NCBI RefSeq assembly: GCF_900624995.1
Contig: NZ_UYXQ01000004.1
Span: 124,001 to 188,000 of the forward strand
Length of the DNA stretch: 64,000 nucleotides
Direction of reading: 5' to 3'
Source of the DNA: Pseudomonas antarctica
Lineage (GTDB): Bacteria; Pseudomonadota; Gammaproteobacteria; Pseudomonadales; Pseudomonadaceae
The position numbers were made by a program, and so were the translations under genes. Below, in pieces: positions 46,871-58,000 of the stretch; within the stretch, counting starts at the first letter, position 1; each line of letters opens with the position of its first letter. The notes beneath the pieces were generated by a model. It had not been told where the DNA came from, ran no database searches, and saw only the letters and a list, made by a program, of their open reading frames with translations.

Positions 46871-49402
46871 TCAGTGCTCCACGACAGGTGAGGTTTCAAC
46901 GGTGGCCGCGTGGTACAGGCGCAGGGCCTCGCGCACCTGGGCGGCTTCTTCCAGGCCCAGCACCTGGCGAGCGATGCTCTGGCAGTCGGCCAGGTCCAGC
47001 TCGCGCACGGTGGCCTTGATCGTGGGGATCAGCGGTACGCTGACTGATAACTCGTCCACGCCGAGCCCGATCAACACCGGCACCGCCAGCGCTTCGGACG
47101 CCAACGCGCCACATACACCCACCCATTTGCCATGGGCATGCGCCGCCTTGACGGTGCTGGCAATCAGGCGCAGCACCGACGGGTGAAAACTGTCGGCCTG
47201 ACTGGCCAGGCGTGGGTGGTCGCGGTCCATTGCCAGGGTGTATTGGGTCAGGTCATTGGTGCCAATAGAGAAAAAATCCACATGGGGGGCGAAGACATCG
47301 GCCATCAATGCTGCAGACGGCACCTCGATCATGATCCCCAGCTTCGGCAGCTCTTTGAGCCCCAGCGCCAGCGCTTCCTCCTCAAGAATCGCGCGTGCCA
47401 GGTGCAGCTCCGACAGCAGGCTGACCATCGGCAACATGATATGCAGCCGCGCGAAACCGGCGCTGGCGAGGATCGCGCGGAACTGTTCACGCAACAGTTC
47501 AGGGCGCTCAAGGCACAGGCGAATACCACGCAAGCCGAGGAACGGGTTGGTCTCGCTGTCCATCGGCACATAGGCCAGCGGCTTGTCGCCACCCACGTCC
47601 AGGGTGCGTACCACCAAGTTGCGCTCAGGGCCCAGGACGCGCGCGATGGCGCTGTAGGTGCCGGCTTGCTCCTCAGGGCTGGGTGCGCGGTTGCGGTCCA
47701 AGTAAAGGAACTCCGAACGCAACAGGCCGACGCCTTCACCGCCCAACGTCAGGGATTGCTCTACTTCCTGCAACGAAGCGACGTTGGCGGTGACCTCGAC
47801 GTGATGACCGTCGCGGGTCGTCGCCGGTAAAGCAGCCTGCGCCACTTCGCGCTGACGGCGCAGCACTTGCTGGTCACGGGCAGCCTGCAGTTGCTCGATT
47901 TCGGCCAGGTCCGGGTCCAGGTGCAGTTCGCCTTTATCGGCGTCGAGCAATACCTGTTTGCCATTGGCCAGCGCCAGCACGTGCACCGGCACGCCGCAAA
48001 TAGCTGGCAGGCCGAGTGCACGCGCGAGAATCGCGACATGGCTGGTCGCCCCACCGCCGACAGTGACAAACCCCAGCACCTTGCGCGTATCCAGGCTGGC
48101 GGTTTGCGATGGGGTCAGTTGCTCAGCGATCAGGATGGCTTGCTCCGGCAAGTCCCATGCACGGTCCTGGATACCGAGGATCAGTTTGAGCACGCGTTGG
48201 CCGACATCGGCCAAGTCTGCCGCCCGTTCGGCGAGCAGCGCGTTGCCCAGGCCCTGAAACAAGGTGGCAGTGGCTACCGTGGCGCGGTTCCAGGCAAAGG
48301 CAGCGCTTTTGCCATTGGTTAACTGGGCATGCGCTTGTTCCAGCAAAGTGGGGTCTTCGAGCAATTCTTGATGGGCGCGAAAGATCTCGGCCTGGGCACT
48401 GCCGGCTGCTTTGGTTTGCAGGGCTTGCAGCGCTTCGGCTGCCGCCAGCAAGCCACGCTCGAGTGCGGCGCGCTCGAGCGCTTCGCCACTTCCGGCTTCG
48501 GTAATGTTCAGTTCCGGCTCAGCCACTTGCACCACCTGGCCAAACGCCGAACCTGGCGAGGCACACACGCCGCGCAGCAAGGTGGCCGACGACAGCGGCG
48601 CGCAAGGCTCAACCACCGCAGTGGGTGCCGCAACCGTCTCGCCACAGCCTTCAGCCAGCAATGCAACCAGCGCCTTGATCGCGGCATCGGCATCGTCACC
48701 CGCAGCGCTCACTTGCAAGGTATCGCCCTGCACGGTTTGCAGCGCCATGATCGCCACCAAGGATTTTGCGTTGGCGCTCTGGGTTTGCTTGTGCAGGTAA
48801 ATGCTCGCGTTGAAGCCCTTCGCTGCCTGGGCAAATACCGCCGCAGGACGAGCGTGTAAACCGTTGGCGTTGGGCAAGGTCAGGGGTTTGGAGAACAGTG
48901 CATCGCCCGCCTCCTCATCCACTGTTTCAGCCGCTTCTCCAGGTGACACGCGTAGCAGCGGCTGGCCCACATCCACCAGAGCACCGTCCGGCCTCAGCAA
49001 CGTAAACGGCTCGCCGCTGACCACCAGCATCAAGGTCAGCAAACTGCGGGCATGGAGCGCCACGTAGTCGGCATCGAATTCAATCAGTGGCTGCCCAACC
49101 TCCACCCGCTGGCCTTCCTGCACCAGCGGCGTGAAGCCCTGGCCCCCCAGGTTTACGGTGTCCAGGCCGATGTGCATCAGCACCTGGACGCCGTTGTCGT
49201 CGGTAACGCTGACCGCATGACCACTGTCCTGGATACTGCTGATTACCCCAGCCAACGGCGCGCAAAGGGTCTGCGAGGTGGGATCGATGCACAGGCCGTC
49301 GCCGATCAGGCGACCGGCGAACACCGGGTCGGGCACCTGATCCAATGCCAGCAGCACACCGGACAGCGGCGCCAGCAATTCCAGGGGTTGAGTTGTGGTC
49401 AT
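46871..49402 (-). CDS. PTS fusion protein EIIA-HPr-EI of the trehalose system
   Basis: An 843-residue fusion with the same layout as the GlcNAc one. EIIA (about 8-155) has phospho-His77 (VLMHIGLDTVNL) and His62; HPr (about 172-252) has His183 (NGLHARPAAV); Enzyme I (about 275-830) has His455 (VGGGATSHVAILARA) plus GEGVGLLRSEFLYLD, SIGTNDLTQYTLAMDRDH and GVCGALASE. The permease encoded upstream has EIIB and EIIC but no EIIA, so this protein should feed it. The two fusions share architecture but differ clearly in sequence (for example SVAVSEEQHAP versus VALLAEGCGETVA linkers), so they are not a recent duplicate. Confidence 0.93.
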   Translation of the reverse strand: MTTTQPLELLAPLSGVLLALDQVPDPVFAGRLIGDGLCIDPTSQTLCAPLAGVISSIQDSGHAVSVTDDNGVQVLMHIGLDTVNLGGQGFTPLVQEGQRVEVGQPLIEFDADYVALHARSLLTLMLVVSGEPFTLLRPDGALVDVGQPLLRVSPGEAAETVDEEAGDALFSKPLTLPNANGLHARPAAVFAQAAKGFNASIYLHKQTQSANAKSLVAIMALQTVQGDTLQVSAAGDDADAAIKALVALLAEGCGETVAAPTAVVEPCAPLSSATLLRGVCASPGSAFGQVVQVAEPELNITEAGSGEALERAALERGLLAAAEALQALQTKAAGSAQAEIFRAHQELLEDPTLLEQAHAQLTNGKSAAFAWNRATVATATLFQGLGNALLAERAADLADVGQRVLKLILGIQDRAWDLPEQAILIAEQLTPSQTASLDTRKVLGFVTVGGGATSHVAILARALGLPAICGVPVHVLALANGKQVLLDADKGELHLDPDLAEIEQLQAARDQQVLRRQREVAQAALPATTRDGHHVEVTANVASLQEVEQSLTLGGEGVGLLRSEFLYLDRNRAPSPEEQAGTYSAIARVLGPERNLVVRTLDVGGDKPLAYVPMDSETNPFLGLRGIRLCLERPELLREQFRAILASAGFARLHIMLPMVSLLSELHLARAILEEEALALGLKELPKLGIMIEVPSAALMADVFAPHVDFFSIGTNDLTQYTLAMDRDHPRLASQADSFHPSVLRLIASTVKAAHAHGKWVGVCGALASEALAVPVLIGLGVDELSVSVPLIPTIKATVRELDLADCQSIARQVLGLEEAAQVREALRLYHAATVETSPVVEH

Positions 49403-49452
49403 GACTTCACCTGCTGTTTTGTTCTGTAAAAATCATAGGGCCAACAACGGTC

Positions 49453-49544
49453 CAATGTGGGAGCTGGCTTGCCTGCGATAGCATCGCCTCGGTGTCACTG
49501 AAAAACCGAGTCGCTCGCATCGCAGCCAAGCCAGCTCCCCCATT
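49453..49544. repeat. REPIN
   Basis: Left unit AATGTGGGAGCTGGCTTGCC (49454-49473) continuing TGCGATAG, right unit CGCAGCCAAGCCAGCTCCCC (49521-49540). An internal stem GCCTCGGT/ACCGAGTC lies between. It sits in the gap between the porin and the PTS fusion gene within the tre cluster and may tune relative expression. Confidence 0.82.
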
Positions 49545-49554
49545 GAGTCCGTGT

Positions 49555-50805
<1,251 letters not shown>

Positions 50806-50846
50806 TTAACGCGCCCCGCACGCTCATACGGGGGTTACAGCGGGCC

Positions 50847-52493
50847 TCAATCCTTGAGGTGCAGCACAAACGATTCGTAAGGTCGCAACACCAGCGTGCG
50901 CGTAAGCACCGGGCAGTCGGGGTAGTTGCTGATCAGCAGGCGTTGCTCGCTCGGCGCGTCGATGACGCCCTGCGGCAGTTGGATTTCGCAGGCGTTGCCG
51001 TAAAAGTTATTCAGCACCAGCAAGCGCTCACCCCGCCCTTCGCGCAGGTACGCCCAGACTTGGAGGTGGTCTTGCAGCAGTTGGCGATAAACGCCCTTCT
51101 GGATCAGCGGCTCGTGGCGACGCAACGCAATGAGTGCGCGGTAGTGATGCAGCACCGAATCCGAGTCGTCCAGTTGGCTCTCGACGTTGATCTGCGCCGC
51201 GTTGGCCGGGATACCGATCCACGGCTCGCCCGTGCTGAAACCGGCATTGGCCTGGGTGTTCCATTGCATCGGTGTGCGGCCGTTATCGCGGGACTTCTGC
51301 ATGATCGCCGCCATGCTCGACGCTTCAGACTCACCCGCATCACGCTTGAGGCGGAAGATGTTCAGCGTCTCGACATCACGGTACTGATCAATCTTGTCGA
51401 AACCGGGATTGGTCATGCCCAGCTCTTCGCCCTGGTACACGTAAGGCGTGCCCTGGAGGAAGTGCAGCGCGGTGGCGAGCATCTTGGCCGAGACCACGCG
51501 GTGCTCGCCGTCGTCGCCAAACCGCGAGACCACCCGCGGCTGGTCGTGGTTACACCAAAACAGCGCGTTCCAGCCACCACCGGCCTGCATGCCCAGTTGC
51601 CAGTCGGAAAATATCTGCTTGAGTTGCAGGAAATCAAAGTCGGCCTTCACCCACTTCTGCAGGTTCGGGTAATCCACCTTCAGATGATGAAAGTTGAAGG
51701 TCATCGACAGCTCTTTCGACTCAGGATTCGAATAACGAATGCAGTGTTCCAGGCTGGTGGACGACATCTCGCCGACGTTGATCAGGTCATGCCCTTCGAA
51801 GACTTCGCGGTGCATTTCCTGCAGGTATTCGTGCACGTTCGGGCCGTCGGTGTAGAAGCGCCGGCCGTCAGTGTTGTCCTCGGGGAAATCGGCGGGTTTG
51901 GAGATCAAGTTGATCACGTCCAGGCGAAAACCACCCACGCCTTTGTCGCGCCAGAAGCGCATCAGCTTGAACACCTCGGCGCGCACGCTGGGGTTGTCCC
52001 AATTGAGGTCGGCCTGGGTGTGGTCGAACAGGTGCAAAAAGTACTGGCCGGTTTGCGCCTCGTATTCCCAGGCCGAGCCGCCGAACTTGGATTCCCAGTT
52101 GTTCGGCTGGTCACGCCAGATGTAGAAATCGCGGTACGGGTTGTCGAGGCTGCTGCGCGCTTGCTGGAACCACTCGTGCTCGATGGAGGTGTGGTTGACC
52201 ACAATGTCGAGCATCAGCGTGATGCCGCGCTTGGCCGCTTCGCTGATCAGCAGGTCGCAGTCGGCCATGGTCCCGTAGCTGGGGTCGATGGCGTAGTAGT
52301 CGCTGATGTCATAGCCGTTGTCGCGTTGCGGCGAGCGCAGGAACGGGGTGATCCACAGGCAATCCACGCCTAGCCATTTGAGGTAATCGAGCTTGTCCAC
52401 GATGCCCAGCAGGTCACCGGTGGCATTACCCGCATGGCTATGGAAGCTTTTAGGGTAGATCTGATAGATCACCGAGTGTTGCCAGTTTTGCAT
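50847..52493 (-). CDS. treC: Alpha,alpha-phosphotrehalase (trehalose-6-phosphate hydrolase)
   Basis: A 548-residue GH13 enzyme splitting trehalose-6-phosphate into glucose and glucose-6-phosphate in the cytoplasm. N-terminus QHSVIYQIYPKSFHSHAGN is TreC-like. Catalytic residues: nucleophile Asp192 (GGFRLDVINL), acid/base Glu242 (NVGEMSST) and Asp317 (WCNHDQPRVV). It follows the permease gene by 60 bases on the same strand, so import and cleavage are in one transcript. Often named treA in Pseudomonas. Confidence 0.93.
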   Translation of the reverse strand: MQNWQHSVIYQIYPKSFHSHAGNATGDLLGIVDKLDYLKWLGVDCLWITPFLRSPQRDNGYDISDYYAIDPSYGTMADCDLLISEAAKRGITLMLDIVVNHTSIEHEWFQQARSSLDNPYRDFYIWRDQPNNWESKFGGSAWEYEAQTGQYFLHLFDHTQADLNWDNPSVRAEVFKLMRFWRDKGVGGFRLDVINLISKPADFPEDNTDGRRFYTDGPNVHEYLQEMHREVFEGHDLINVGEMSSTSLEHCIRYSNPESKELSMTFNFHHLKVDYPNLQKWVKADFDFLQLKQIFSDWQLGMQAGGGWNALFWCNHDQPRVVSRFGDDGEHRVVSAKMLATALHFLQGTPYVYQGEELGMTNPGFDKIDQYRDVETLNIFRLKRDAGESEASSMAAIMQKSRDNGRTPMQWNTQANAGFSTGEPWIGIPANAAQINVESQLDDSDSVLHHYRALIALRRHEPLIQKGVYRQLLQDHLQVWAYLREGRGERLLVLNNFYGNACEIQLPQGVIDAPSEQRLLISNYPDCPVLTRTLVLRPYESFVLHLKD

Positions 52494-52553
52494 GGAAACT
52501 CCTTAAGTAAAGTTTTGTGCTGGTCTCTGGGGCTTGCTCCCGATAGCGCTAGA

Positions 52554-53996
52554 TCAGGCGACGCGATAACCAGGGCGTACGATCTTCATGCTCAGCACAC
52601 AGGTCAGTACAAACGGCACGACCATCGCGATGACCATCCCGATCACAAAGCTTGGGATGAACTGTGGAATGATCGAGATAAACCCAGGCAAGCCACCCAC
52701 GCCGATGGCCGAGGCGGTCACCTTGTTCATCGACAGGAAAATGCTGCCCAGTGCCGACCCCAACAGGGCGGCATAGAACGGAAACTTGAAGCGCAGGTTC
52801 ACCCCAAACATCGCCGGTTCAGTGATGCCGAAGTAGGCGGAAATCGCCGAAGTCGAGGCCATGCTTTTGTCCCGCGCATTACGCGTCGTGTAGAACACCG
52901 CGAGCGCGGCGCTGCCTTGGGCCAGGTTGGACATAACGATCATCGGCCAGATAAACGTGCCGCCCTGGGTCGAGATAAGCTGCAGGTCCACGGCAAGGAA
53001 CATGTGGTGCATGCCGGTGATCACCAGCGGCGCGTACAGCAGGCCAAAAATCGCCCCGCCGACCATCGGTGCCAGGTCAAACAGGGTGACCACGCCTTCG
53101 GTAATCAGGATGCCGAGGTGACGCGTCACCGGGCCGATGATTGCCAGGGCCAGCACGCCGGTGACGACGATGGTGGTGATGGGCACAACGAGCAGTTGAA
53201 TCGCATTCGGCACCCGTGCCCGCAGCCATTTTTCAATCACGCTCATCACATAGGCCGCCATCAGAATTGGCAGGATCTGCCCTTGGTAGCCGACTTTTTC
53301 GATCTTGAACCAGCCGAAGATGTCGAAGTACGGCAGGCTCTGGCCGTCGAGCCCGGCCACCGCTTTGCCGTAGTTCCAGGCATTGAGCAGGTCGGGGTGC
53401 ACCAGCATCAGGCCGAGCACAATGCCGAGGATTTCACTGCCGCCAAAACGCTTGGCCGCCGACCAGCCCACCAGCGCCGGCAGGAACACGAACGAGGTGT
53501 TGGCCATCAAGTTGATCAGGCTCCACAGGCCATCCAGGTTCGGATACGCCTCCAGCAGCGTCTTGCCCTCGATGAACATGCCTTTGGCGCCCATCAAATT
53601 GTTAATGCCCATCAGCAGGCCCGCGATGATCAGCGCGGGCAGAATCGGCATGAACACATCGGAAAATACGCGTACCAGGCGCTGCATGGCGTTGGTCTTG
53701 TCGGCGCCTTTCTTCTTCACGTCGGCGATGGTGGCGGCGGCGAGGCCGGTCTGTTCGCGCAGGGCGGCGTAGACCTTTTCCACATCACCGGGGCCAATCA
53801 CCACTTGGAACAGGCCGCCGGTAAAGAACGAGCCCTTGACCAGATCGACCTGGTTCAACGCACCGCTATTGACCAGGCTCGGGTCCTTGAGCGCCAGGCG
53901 CAGTCGGGTCACGCAGTGGGCAGCTTGCTCAAGGTTGTCGCTGCCCCCGAGGTGCTCGAGAATCTGGCGGGCAATATTCGAATAGTCGTGGCTCAT
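52554..53996 (-). CDS. treB: Trehalose PTS permease EIIBC
   Basis: A 480-residue inner-membrane transporter: EIIB at about residues 1-88 with phospho-Cys28 (AAHCVTRLRLAL), then EIIC with about ten helices (FMPILPALIIAGLLMGINNL, GMHHMFLAVDLQLI, FGITEPAMFGVNLRFKFPF). It has no EIIA domain. The name TreB (TreP in some pseudomonads) rests on similarity plus the neighbouring phosphotrehalase and TreR. It is first in the minus-strand tre operon, divergent from treR, with the operator pair 60-100 bases upstream. Confidence 0.92.
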   Translation of the reverse strand: MSHDYSNIARQILEHLGGSDNLEQAAHCVTRLRLALKDPSLVNSGALNQVDLVKGSFFTGGLFQVVIGPGDVEKVYAALREQTGLAAATIADVKKKGADKTNAMQRLVRVFSDVFMPILPALIIAGLLMGINNLMGAKGMFIEGKTLLEAYPNLDGLWSLINLMANTSFVFLPALVGWSAAKRFGGSEILGIVLGLMLVHPDLLNAWNYGKAVAGLDGQSLPYFDIFGWFKIEKVGYQGQILPILMAAYVMSVIEKWLRARVPNAIQLLVVPITTIVVTGVLALAIIGPVTRHLGILITEGVVTLFDLAPMVGGAIFGLLYAPLVITGMHHMFLAVDLQLISTQGGTFIWPMIVMSNLAQGSAALAVFYTTRNARDKSMASTSAISAYFGITEPAMFGVNLRFKFPFYAALLGSALGSIFLSMNKVTASAIGVGGLPGFISIIPQFIPSFVIGMVIAMVVPFVLTCVLSMKIVRPGYRVA

Positions 53997-54061
53997 GCTT
54001 GGTTTCCACTTTGATTTTTTTATTTGGGGGCAGTCATTGGCAGCACGCCGAGGCCAAAAGT

Positions 54062-54077
54062 ACTCGTCTGTACGAGT
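54062..54077. promoter_or_regulatory. TreR operator candidate, site 1
   Basis: The dyad ACTCGT-CTGT-ACGAGT lies 65 bases upstream of treB and 170 bases before treR. An identical 16-base copy lies 26 bases away, about two and a half helical turns. Confidence 0.8.
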
Positions 54078-54087
54078 TAAATCAACA

Positions 54088-54103
54088 ACTCGTCTGTACG
54101 AGT
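54088..54103. promoter_or_regulatory. TreR operator candidate, site 2
   Basis: A second exact copy of the ACTCGTCTGTACGAGT dyad. The conservation of even the asymmetric CTGT centre in both copies suggests recent duplication or selection. Followed by an AT-rich segment suited to a promoter. Confidence 0.8.
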
Positions 54104-54248
54104 AACAAATTGTTTATATTTCTGAATTTTGAGTCAGATATTTCCCTTTCTTCCACGGCGGTCCAATGGACAAACCCCACCTGTGCCACTAAGGTTCCAG
54201 CCTTGAATGCGCAGTTCACCTTCATTAAGCCGGGCATAGAGCCATCCC

Positions 54249-54953
54249 ATGAGCAAATACAACCAGATCTATACGGATCTGCTTGCCAGCATCACCACCG
54301 AACGCCTGCAACGCGGCACGCGCCTTCCCTCCGAAACCGAACTGATGGACGCCTACCAAGCCAGCCGTGGCACCGTGCGTCGTGCGATCGAGCAGTTGCA
54401 GGAGCGTGGGTTTGCGCAAAAAATCCACGGCAAGGGCACCTTTGTGTTGTCGCCCAACCCCATTGAGTTCCAACTGGGTGGCATCGTCAGCTTCCACGAA
54501 ACCCACGCTGACCTGGGCGATGACGTACGCACTGAAGTCGTCGATTTCAGCCAATTCCCGTTGGAAGGCTCGCTGCTGCAGCACATCGAAGCCGAACCCG
54601 GCACCCTGATCACTCGCATCAAACGGGTACGGCGCATCGGCGGCAAACGGGTGATCCTCGACATCAACCACTTCGTCGCCGAGCTGATCCCAGGCCTGGA
54701 CCGCGACATCGCCGAGCAGTCGATCTACGCGTTTATCGAGCAAACGCTGCAGTTGCAGATCAGCTACGCGCAACGCACCATCGAAGCCCTGCCGCGCAGC
54801 AAGGACGACCAGGCACACCTGGATCTGGATGGGCAAAGCCATGTGATCGTGGTGAGCAACCAGACGTTTTTGCAGGACGGGCGGCAGTTCGAGTACACCG
54901 AGTCGCGGCATACGCTGGATAAGTTTTACTTTTCGGACATCGCGCGGCGCTGA
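54249..54953 (+). CDS. treR: Trehalose operon repressor, GntR/UTRA family
   Basis: A 234-residue regulator: N-terminal GntR winged helix (SKYNQIYTDLLASITTERLQ, LPSETELMDAYQASRGTVRRAIEQL, KIHGKGTFVLS) and UTRA sensor domain from about residue 85 to the end (FHETHADLGDDV ... EYTESRHTLDKFYF). It is of the TreR type that binds trehalose-6-phosphate. Encoded opposite to the tre genes, with the operator pair in the shared intergenic region. Confidence 0.92.
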   Translation: MSKYNQIYTDLLASITTERLQRGTRLPSETELMDAYQASRGTVRRAIEQLQERGFAQKIHGKGTFVLSPNPIEFQLGGIVSFHETHADLGDDVRTEVVDFSQFPLEGSLLQHIEAEPGTLITRIKRVRRIGGKRVILDINHFVAELIPGLDRDIAEQSIYAFIEQTLQLQISYAQRTIEALPRSKDDQAHLDLDGQSHVIVVSNQTFLQDGRQFEYTESRHTLDKFYFSDIARR

Positions 54954-55048
54954 CGGCATTGCATCACGGTCGCCGCCTAACTATGTAGTGCCCGAAGCGG
55001 CTGGCAGCGAGGGAACCTCATCGTTCTTTTTGAAGGATGAGCACCCCC

Positions 55049-58000
55049 ATGAGTTTGATCACTAACCCAGCCCTGCCCAATGCCACCGACAAGGCCGCAC
55101 TGAAGGCACTGGCTACTCGCCTGATCCAGGCCTGCCCGAGCCTGCATGACAGCGCCCACCAGAGCGCCTGTGAAATTCTGAAAAAGCACGGCGTACAAGG
55201 CCTGGACCCTGACGAGGTCTATTACCATCGTTTCAAGGCAGCCCAGAGCAGCTCCAAGAGCTTTACCGGTTGGGAGCACGTGCAGGAAAAACCGTATGAG
55301 TCGACCACCCTGACCCAATTGGTGATCAAACGGTTTCGTGCCACTGACTACGACAATGCCGACCTGCTCGACCTGTATGGCGGGTTCTACACCGCAGGGC
55401 CGGAATTTGGCGACTTCAATGAAACTCACGAAGTGCGCCTACATGGCAACGAGGTGCTGAAAGACTTCTGGCGCATCAAATTCGACAGTCTCTACACCGA
55501 TAAACTCGACGAGTTCTGGCACACCTTCCACGGCGACTTTCGCGCCCTGGCCAAGTGCAATTTTCTCAGCAAGGCCGTTCAGGCTGTTGAACTCAAGCAA
55601 CTGACTGACGACGACTTTCAGACCTGCCTCAACGCTGTCGCCTCCAACCTGAGCTGGCCAGTCACCCAGCAGATGCTGGAAACCGAAGTGGCACCCACTG
55701 ACGGCTTACAGGTGTGTGCCCTTGACGTTGACGGTTATGTCGCGATCAATCTGCTGCGCATCGTCGACAAGACGGGTCGGCAAATTCTCTATACGCCGGG
55801 CGACACACCAGCCTTCCAAGTACTCGAAACGCCCTCGGACATGCATTGGTGGGTACTGGGCAAGATGAACGAGGAAAAAAACCGCAACGCCTTCCTCTGC
55901 CACTTCTCCCTGACCGACCGCCAGGCCATCACCGATAACATCACTGATCTCATGAACCGCTTGGTCGGCACCTGGGGCAGCGCCGATCATCACCTGATCA
56001 ATCGAACGAACCAGGCGATCACCCACGATGCGTTCACCTGGCTGCAGGACCGTACACGCTGGTCGATGTACCACGAAGCCCAACAATCACTGACCACTCA
56101 GAAGGAGCTGACGAAAAAACTCTGGATAGGCTACCTGAGCGCCGGCCTGAAAATATTTGGCCCGTTGGCTGTCATCGGCTGGCCAGTCGCGCTGCCCGTA
56201 TTGGGCGCCAGCATTGCCAACCTGGGGCTGAATATCGATCAGGCAGTCAATGGCCGTACCAGCGCGGAGCGCAAAGCCGGTGTGATCGGCGCGGTGTTCA
56301 GCGGGATCGATACGTTGTTCAATCTGTTCGCGCTGCACGGGCCTGGCCCGATAGCGGAACTCGGCCCGGAAATCGACGAGGCAGAAGCGGCCGAGATGGC
56401 CAAGTTCAAAGACGCAACGGCGCCGGTCGACGATACGCCAGTGGTCTCACCACCCAGTGAAACACCTGCGCCGGCACCCGACCCAGCCCCCACTGCTCCG
56501 GCGCTGGAGCCCTCCCCTACCGAACCGGAAATACCGGCAGATTGGAAGCGCCAACAGGGTTTGGAGGGTGCAACCGCGATGACCAAAGGAGGACGTTATC
56601 GGAGTATCTATACCGTCAACTCAAACCCGTCGACCGTCATCCCGTTCAAAGGCGACGTCTGTTACGTGCGTTACGAAGCGGATGTGAATGGCGGCGGGAC
56701 CTGGGCAATCATCGACCCCAATAACCCCCACGCGTTTTCCGGCTCGCGCCCGGTACGTCTGAACGTCGACGGCGAATGGGAATACGCCCCGCGCGCCCCG
56801 CGCGCCTCTGACGCCGTCAGGGGCGGCAGCCCGGTGGATGTTCCCACAACGAGCGAAGGCTCATTAGAGCCCGAATTTGAACCCGAATCTGCCACCCCTA
56901 ACGCCTACGGGCCGCCCAGATCCAGTTATCCCCCTTCAAGCCTGACGACACCGTATGACCTCAGCAACATGGACAGCTTCCAGATTGAGCTTGCGATGTC
57001 CGGCGGGCCGGATTATTTCAAGCTCATCCCTAAACCCGGAGGAGGTTTTACCGAATTCAAATCGTCAGATTATTTTATCAACCCTGCGCGGACGAAAATC
57101 ACGAGCGATGCCCGTACCTTTTTCTCCCGCCCCTTTTTCACCCAGACCCTACCCGAACGTCCTGCACTCCCCACTCTCACGCCTGAGTTGTCATCCACCG
57201 AAGCTATCGAAGATATATTGGAAGGCGCACCTCGCCTGATTGTCGCCGAAAGCCCGAAACGCGTCGCCAGCCTGTACACCCTGATTAAGCAAATGCCTGC
57301 CCTGGCGCGTAAAGGCTTCAAGGTGATCTACCTGAATCGCCTGTTCAACGACCTCCACCAATTTGACCTCGATACCTTCGCCAGCAGCGGGGAACTGTCC
57401 GAGAACCTGAAAAATTACCTCAATGAGATGGACAGGGCCCTGCCGGTGCGTTTCAACACCCTGGAACTGCTCACCGCCGCCCGGGCCAATGGCGTACGCG
57501 TTCAGGCCACAGGCCTCTTGGCCAACTATCTCCCGCTCCCAGTTGCCGTTGATGAGCAAATGGCCAAGAGTTTTTTGACCAGCGAGATCATCCGTCTCGA
57601 CCAAGCCAAGTACGGCGCAAGTAAATATGTGGTATTGACCAATGCACAAAACACCAACACGTTCAGGGGTGTGGCGGGTATCAGTGAAATAAACGGCGGT
57701 ACAAGCCTGCGGATCGGCGAGGTGAGCGACGCCACCCCACGGATCAAAATTGGTTACGGCCCCAAGGTAAGTAATGTCAGCACCGGCAATCCGACAGTTC
57801 CTAAACCCAGTGCGCTGGACACTGACCTCATCCTGCAAGTGCCCCTGAGACAGCAAAAGGAAGTGTTCCCCTTCCTTTTGAGTCCGAAAAAAATCGACGA
57901 GCTGCTCAAAGCCCCCGGCGACTACCTCCTGCAGGAGACACAGGCAGAATTGACGCTGATCCATCGCAATCGCTTCGATGCCCTGGTACGCAATACCATC

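Noticed and set aside
50859..52373. Plus-strand frame opposite treC
   Set aside because: Antisense shadow; the GH13 catalytic triad is on the minus strand.
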